From Drancourtella massiliensis (GTDB taxonomy: Bacteria > Bacillota > Clostridia > Lachnospirales > Lachnospiraceae): a DNA stretch of 64,000 bases. Position 1 is the first letter of the stretch. Each line of letters starts with the position of its first letter. The notes under the pieces were generated by a model, which was not told where the DNA came from, ran no database searches, and saw only the letters and a list, made by a program, of their open reading frames with translations. Shown in pieces: positions 61,599-64,000 of the stretch. The position numbers and the translations under genes were made by a program. Location: NCBI RefSeq assembly GCF_016900655.1, contig NZ_JACJKH010000020.1, forward strand, positions 1 through 64,000, given 5' to 3'.

Positions 61599-62063
61599 TT
61601 AATGCCCGGCAATGGTTCTGCCAAGCATGTAAACCCCAACCAGCATCTCTCCCACGGCTAATCCCAGGAGAATCCCGGAGAGAAAGTCTTTTATATCGGT
61701 TCCTCCCAACGTATAGGAACAGGCCTGCAGGGCAATTCCCATTACAATCAGCAGAATCCCATATAACAGCTTTTGCTGTTTCTCCAACTCCTGTGTCCGC
61801 CTTAGCAGATCCATAATCTGATCTTCATCATAGGAACGAACACTTTTCTCTTCTGCTTCTTCTCCATCCATCAGCTCCGCGACTGTGATTTCCAGTTCCT
61901 CGCATAAGCTTTTTACAACAGCATAATCCGGCATACATTTACCGGTCTCCCATTTTGAAATCGTTTTATTCGATACACCGATCTTCTCTGCCAGCTGCTC
62001 CTGCGTCAGATTTTTCTCTTTCCTTTTTCGTGCCAGAAATTTTCCTGTAGTAAGTTGATTCAT
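61599..62063 (-). CDS. XRE family regulator with C-terminal membrane helices
   Basis: About 154 residues from the ATG at 62063, behind GGAGGTAG. A Cro/C1 helix-turn-helix (KNLTQEQLAEKIGVSNKTIS then KWETGKCMPD) is followed by a linker (VRSYDEDQIMDLLRRTQELE) and two hydrophobic helices (LLYGILLIVMGIALQA; FLSGILLGLAVGEMLVGVYM). Membrane-bound XRE regulators of this kind are common in Clostridia; the signal sensed is unknown. Confidence 0.85.
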   Translation of the reverse strand: MNQLTTGKFLARKRKEKNLTQEQLAEKIGVSNKTISKWETGKCMPDYAVVKSLCEELEITVAELMDGEEAEEKSVRSYDEDQIMDLLRRTQELEKQQKLLYGILLIVMGIALQACSYTLGGTDIKDFLSGILLGLAVGEMLVGVYMLGRTIAGH

Positions 62064-62282
62064 CCGATCTACCTCCATTTTCTATCAATCTTAATGGAAG
62101 AATATCCTTTTTCCACTCAAAACACGACCTCTTGTTTGGAGAATTTACGTGGAATTGCGGATTCTGATCGGACACCCGATCCTACTCCCAATCCCAGCGT
62201 TCTATTAATTATTATACCATCCGGTAAATATTCTGTCATTGATTTCCTTCCATCTGAACAGGAGAGGAACCAAAAAGAAAAA

Positions 62283-62310
62283 CCGCCACTATGGTGTTCC
62301 CATACGGCGG
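62283..62310 (-). terminator. terminator of the 62.4-kb membrane protein gene
   Basis: On the minus strand CCGCCGTATGG pairs with CCATAGTGGCGG (one mismatch) and TTTTTCTTTTT follows. Confidence 0.75.
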
Positions 62311-62421
62311 CGTTTATGGTTTTAGATCAGGAATGCTCCAGTGAAATGCTGAAAAGCCAGTATGCTTAATATAATTCCAAGTTTCATCTGTCATACCTTC
62401 TCTGATCCAACTTTCCATTTA

Positions 62422-62748
62422 CTATTTCACAAAGTATTTTTCTTCTATTTTATGATAATACCAAACAACGAAACCGATACCCACAGTACAAGTCAGCAGT
62501 AAAATTAAAATCGAAGAAATTGGTAAAATAAATTCCACAATTCCACCCACAAACATAGGTATAGAAAATACACACCACATCTTCCCTATTGCTCGATTAT
62601 ACGCTTTCACATCATTGATATCAGATTCAGAAATTGGGGAACCAGACCAAAGCCACATCGGTTTTTTTCTGTTCATTGCATAGATACCAATGATAATAAA
62701 TAGTATTGCTGCTATCCACATTACAATTAAATACATAAGATTATCCAT
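62422..62748 (-). CDS. small membrane protein, DUF3784/SdpI-like
   Basis: About 108 residues from the ATG at 62748 behind GGAGGAATGG. Three helices (LIVMWIAAILFIIIGIYAMN; VFSIPMFVGGIVEFILPISS; ILLLTCTVGIGFVVWYY) and a conserved loop KKPMWLWSGSPISESDINDV followed by KAYNRAIGKMW, a pattern repeated in many Clostridia proteins of unknown function near SdpI/DUF3784 genes. Confidence 0.65.
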   Translation of the reverse strand: MDNLMYLIVMWIAAILFIIIGIYAMNRKKPMWLWSGSPISESDINDVKAYNRAIGKMWCVFSIPMFVGGIVEFILPISSILILLLTCTVGIGFVVWYYHKIEEKYFVK

Positions 62749-62891
62749 AACCATTCCTCCAATCTCCAATATTTAGTTTGATATTTTTAAATTTACAGAA
62801 CTATTTTTATATATTATAACACCAGATTATTTTTTTGTCACTTTATTTATCCGCTTTCCAGATAGAAGAGCAACATATTATGCATTTGTTC

Positions 62892-63230
62892 TTATGATCT
62901 CTTTTTACAAATGGTACTTGAAAGAACCATAATAACAAAAACGTCGACGCAAATGATTCCGATTGCAACATAGGCAAATTCTACAGGCAGCTTCTCTTCA
63001 TACATGCCCATCACAAACAGGAGAACCGTGATCACTGCCATCCCACCTCCCATTGTTCTGCACAGTCTCTTCTCATAATATTTTGCTTTTTCCTCTTTTG
63101 TCGCTGTATTATATCCTGCAATCATCCAGCTTCCATGCCCGGAAAGCAGTGTAACCGATATTGCGAAAAGCACTATAATCAAAATCCAGATCAGCCAGTC
63201 AGGTCCCGAAGAAACATCTGATAATTTCAT
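62892..63230 (-). CDS. DUF3784 domain-containing membrane protein
   Basis: A 112-residue membrane protein with three helices. SGHGSWMIAGYNTATKEEKA then KYYEKRLCRTMGGGMA is the DUF3784 signature. Function unknown; related in size and plan to SdpI-type proteins. GGGGAGAAG precedes the start. Confidence 0.85.
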   Translation of the reverse strand: MKLSDVSSGPDWLIWILIIVLFAISVTLLSGHGSWMIAGYNTATKEEKAKYYEKRLCRTMGGGMAVITVLLFVMGMYEEKLPVEFAYVAIGIICVDVFVIMVLSSTICKKRS

Positions 63231-63270
63231 AAATTCTTCTCCCCGGAAAATGGAAACAAGTTTATTAATA

Positions 63271-63960
63271 TTACAATGCCTTCAGTTTTCCATCTTCAAA
63301 ATAATAAATATTTTCCCACTTATAGCCGAACATGGAATCCTGTTTTGCGATATGCGGCTCAAAAGTGAAGTATTCTTTATCAATCAGTTTCGTCTGATTA
63401 CCTTTTTCTATGTATATCCGATCTTCACTTTTTTTCTCAATCGAGTGACCTAAATTTCCCAGAAAATCAAGGTTGATAAAGTGCGCTTGAGCAATCTTTC
63501 TGTTCATATGATAATATAGTTCCTCAAATGTTGTGGCATCGTTTACGAAGTCTATGAGCTCCTGATGAAGCATCTGCTCAAGAGCCAGACCTTCTCTCCA
63601 TTCCTCATTTTGAACAGCATCCAATGATTCAATGACTTTGCCTTCTTCAATGATGATTGTTCTGGCATAGTCTCCCCAAATATGATTACGCTGAGGGCTC
63701 AGATCAATGGTCACTATATCATTCTCTTCTATATATTTGTCAGCCGTCTCATATTCTTTTCCTGAAACAGATTTTGTTGTTTCATCGCCCGAAAAAATGA
63801 ATGCTCCAATATCCCAATACCAAAAAGCGTCCGCACCCAGTTCCAGCATTTTCTCTTCACACATTTTCCTTACTTGCGTCAGCTTCATTCCAGGCGTTAT
63901 GACGTTCTTGATATAATCCATTGTCTGTTTTGCAATGAACTGCACTTCTTGATTAGTCAT
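63271..63960 (-). CDS. M24 family metallopeptidase-like protein
   Basis: A 229-residue pita-bread protein: KLTQVRKMCEEKMLELGADA, DIVTIDLSPQRNHIWGDYAR (two metal Asp), LDFLGNLGHSIEKK (metal His) and FTFEPHIAKQDSMFGYKWEN (first Glu) follow the methionine-aminopeptidase/Xaa-Pro order. It is shorter than Xaa-Pro peptidases because it lacks their N-terminal domain, as single-domain M24 relatives do. Substrate unknown. GGGAGGT precedes the start. Confidence 0.85.
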   Translation of the reverse strand: MTNQEVQFIAKQTMDYIKNVITPGMKLTQVRKMCEEKMLELGADAFWYWDIGAFIFSGDETTKSVSGKEYETADKYIEENDIVTIDLSPQRNHIWGDYARTIIIEEGKVIESLDAVQNEEWREGLALEQMLHQELIDFVNDATTFEELYYHMNRKIAQAHFINLDFLGNLGHSIEKKSEDRIYIEKGNQTKLIDKEYFTFEPHIAKQDSMFGYKWENIYYFEDGKLKAL

Positions 63961-64000
63961 ACTGTACCTCCCGTAATATATGATTGACTCTATTCATAAT
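63961..64000. other. window edge, no gene seen
   Basis: Upstream region of the M24 gene; too short to say more. Confidence 0.4.

Noticed and set aside
1-64000. tRNA, rRNA, CRISPR array, insertion sequence or prophage
   Set aside because: No cloverleaf-like or rRNA-like stretches, no regularly spaced identical repeats outside coding regions, and no transposase, integrase or phage structural genes were recognised.

Overview
The window looks like chromosome of a low-to-mid GC, spore-forming Firmicute, most likely a gut Lachnospiraceae (an inference from sporulation genes yqfC/yqfD, clostridial ChW-repeat surface proteins, a PotC-PotD fusion, DUF4250 and DUF896 proteins, strong AGGAGG ribosome sites and many MATE pumps). 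Nearly every gene lies on the minus strand; only four clear genes (9371, 28275, 39874 and 47574) are on plus. I saw no tRNA, rRNA, CRISPR array, insertion sequence or prophage.

Layout. 0.1-9.2 kb: a CmpB-type membrane protein, miaB, a MATE pump with its MarR regulator, and a polyamine uptake operon (XRE-cupin regulator, potA, potB, potCD). 9.4-14.6 kb: a plus-strand AAA-ATPase-like/PD-(D/E)XK protein that has lost internal sequence, a large transglutaminase-like protein and cutC. 14.7-19.5 kb: a tightly coupled five-gene surface-fibre operon with two SipW-type (TasA/BsaA-like) subunits, a large adhesin-like protein, a membrane- or wall-anchored protein and the SipW signal peptidase. 19.7-28.2 kb: housekeeping genes (formyl-THF cyclo-ligase, pyridoxal kinase, MurJ/SpoVB-like flippase, ybeY, phoH, yqfD, yqfC, flavin enzyme, tRNA-dihydrouridine synthase). 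28.3-35.0 kb: cell envelope: a PdaA-type deacetylase and two adjacent nine-ChW-repeat secreted proteins, one ending in an L,D-transpeptidase and one ending in a domain with the hallmarks of bacterial sialyltransferase-fold (GT80-like) enzymes. 35.0-40.7 kb: HD hydrolase, P-loop protein and a sucrose locus (scrB, scrA, divergent AraC regulator). 40.7-53.5 kb: mixed accessory and metabolic genes, including two more MATE pumps, a second MarR gene with a near-perfect 41-bp operator, a RocA-like dehydrogenase and a ferredoxin-type aldo/keto reductase. 53.5-64 kb: a run of small single-function genes (GNAT, HD, SdpI, kinase-like, DUF3795, DUF2500, DUF3784, XRE, M24 peptidase).

Two themes stand out. 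First, envelope building: the SipW operon and the ChW pair could both place structures on the cell surface, and the ChW/glycosyltransferase-like protein is the best candidate here for an undescribed activity. Second, gene erosion: at least ten loci are fragments, internal deletions, frameshifts or premature stops (acetyltransferase 2110, AAA/PDDEXK 9371, small gene 11008, deaminase 42537, methyltransferase 43154, ROK 46543, HEPN toxin 54110, tocopherol-cyclase-like 54756, FAD/Rieske 54991, nucleoside hydrolase 61152). All assignments come from reading motifs; no database search was run.
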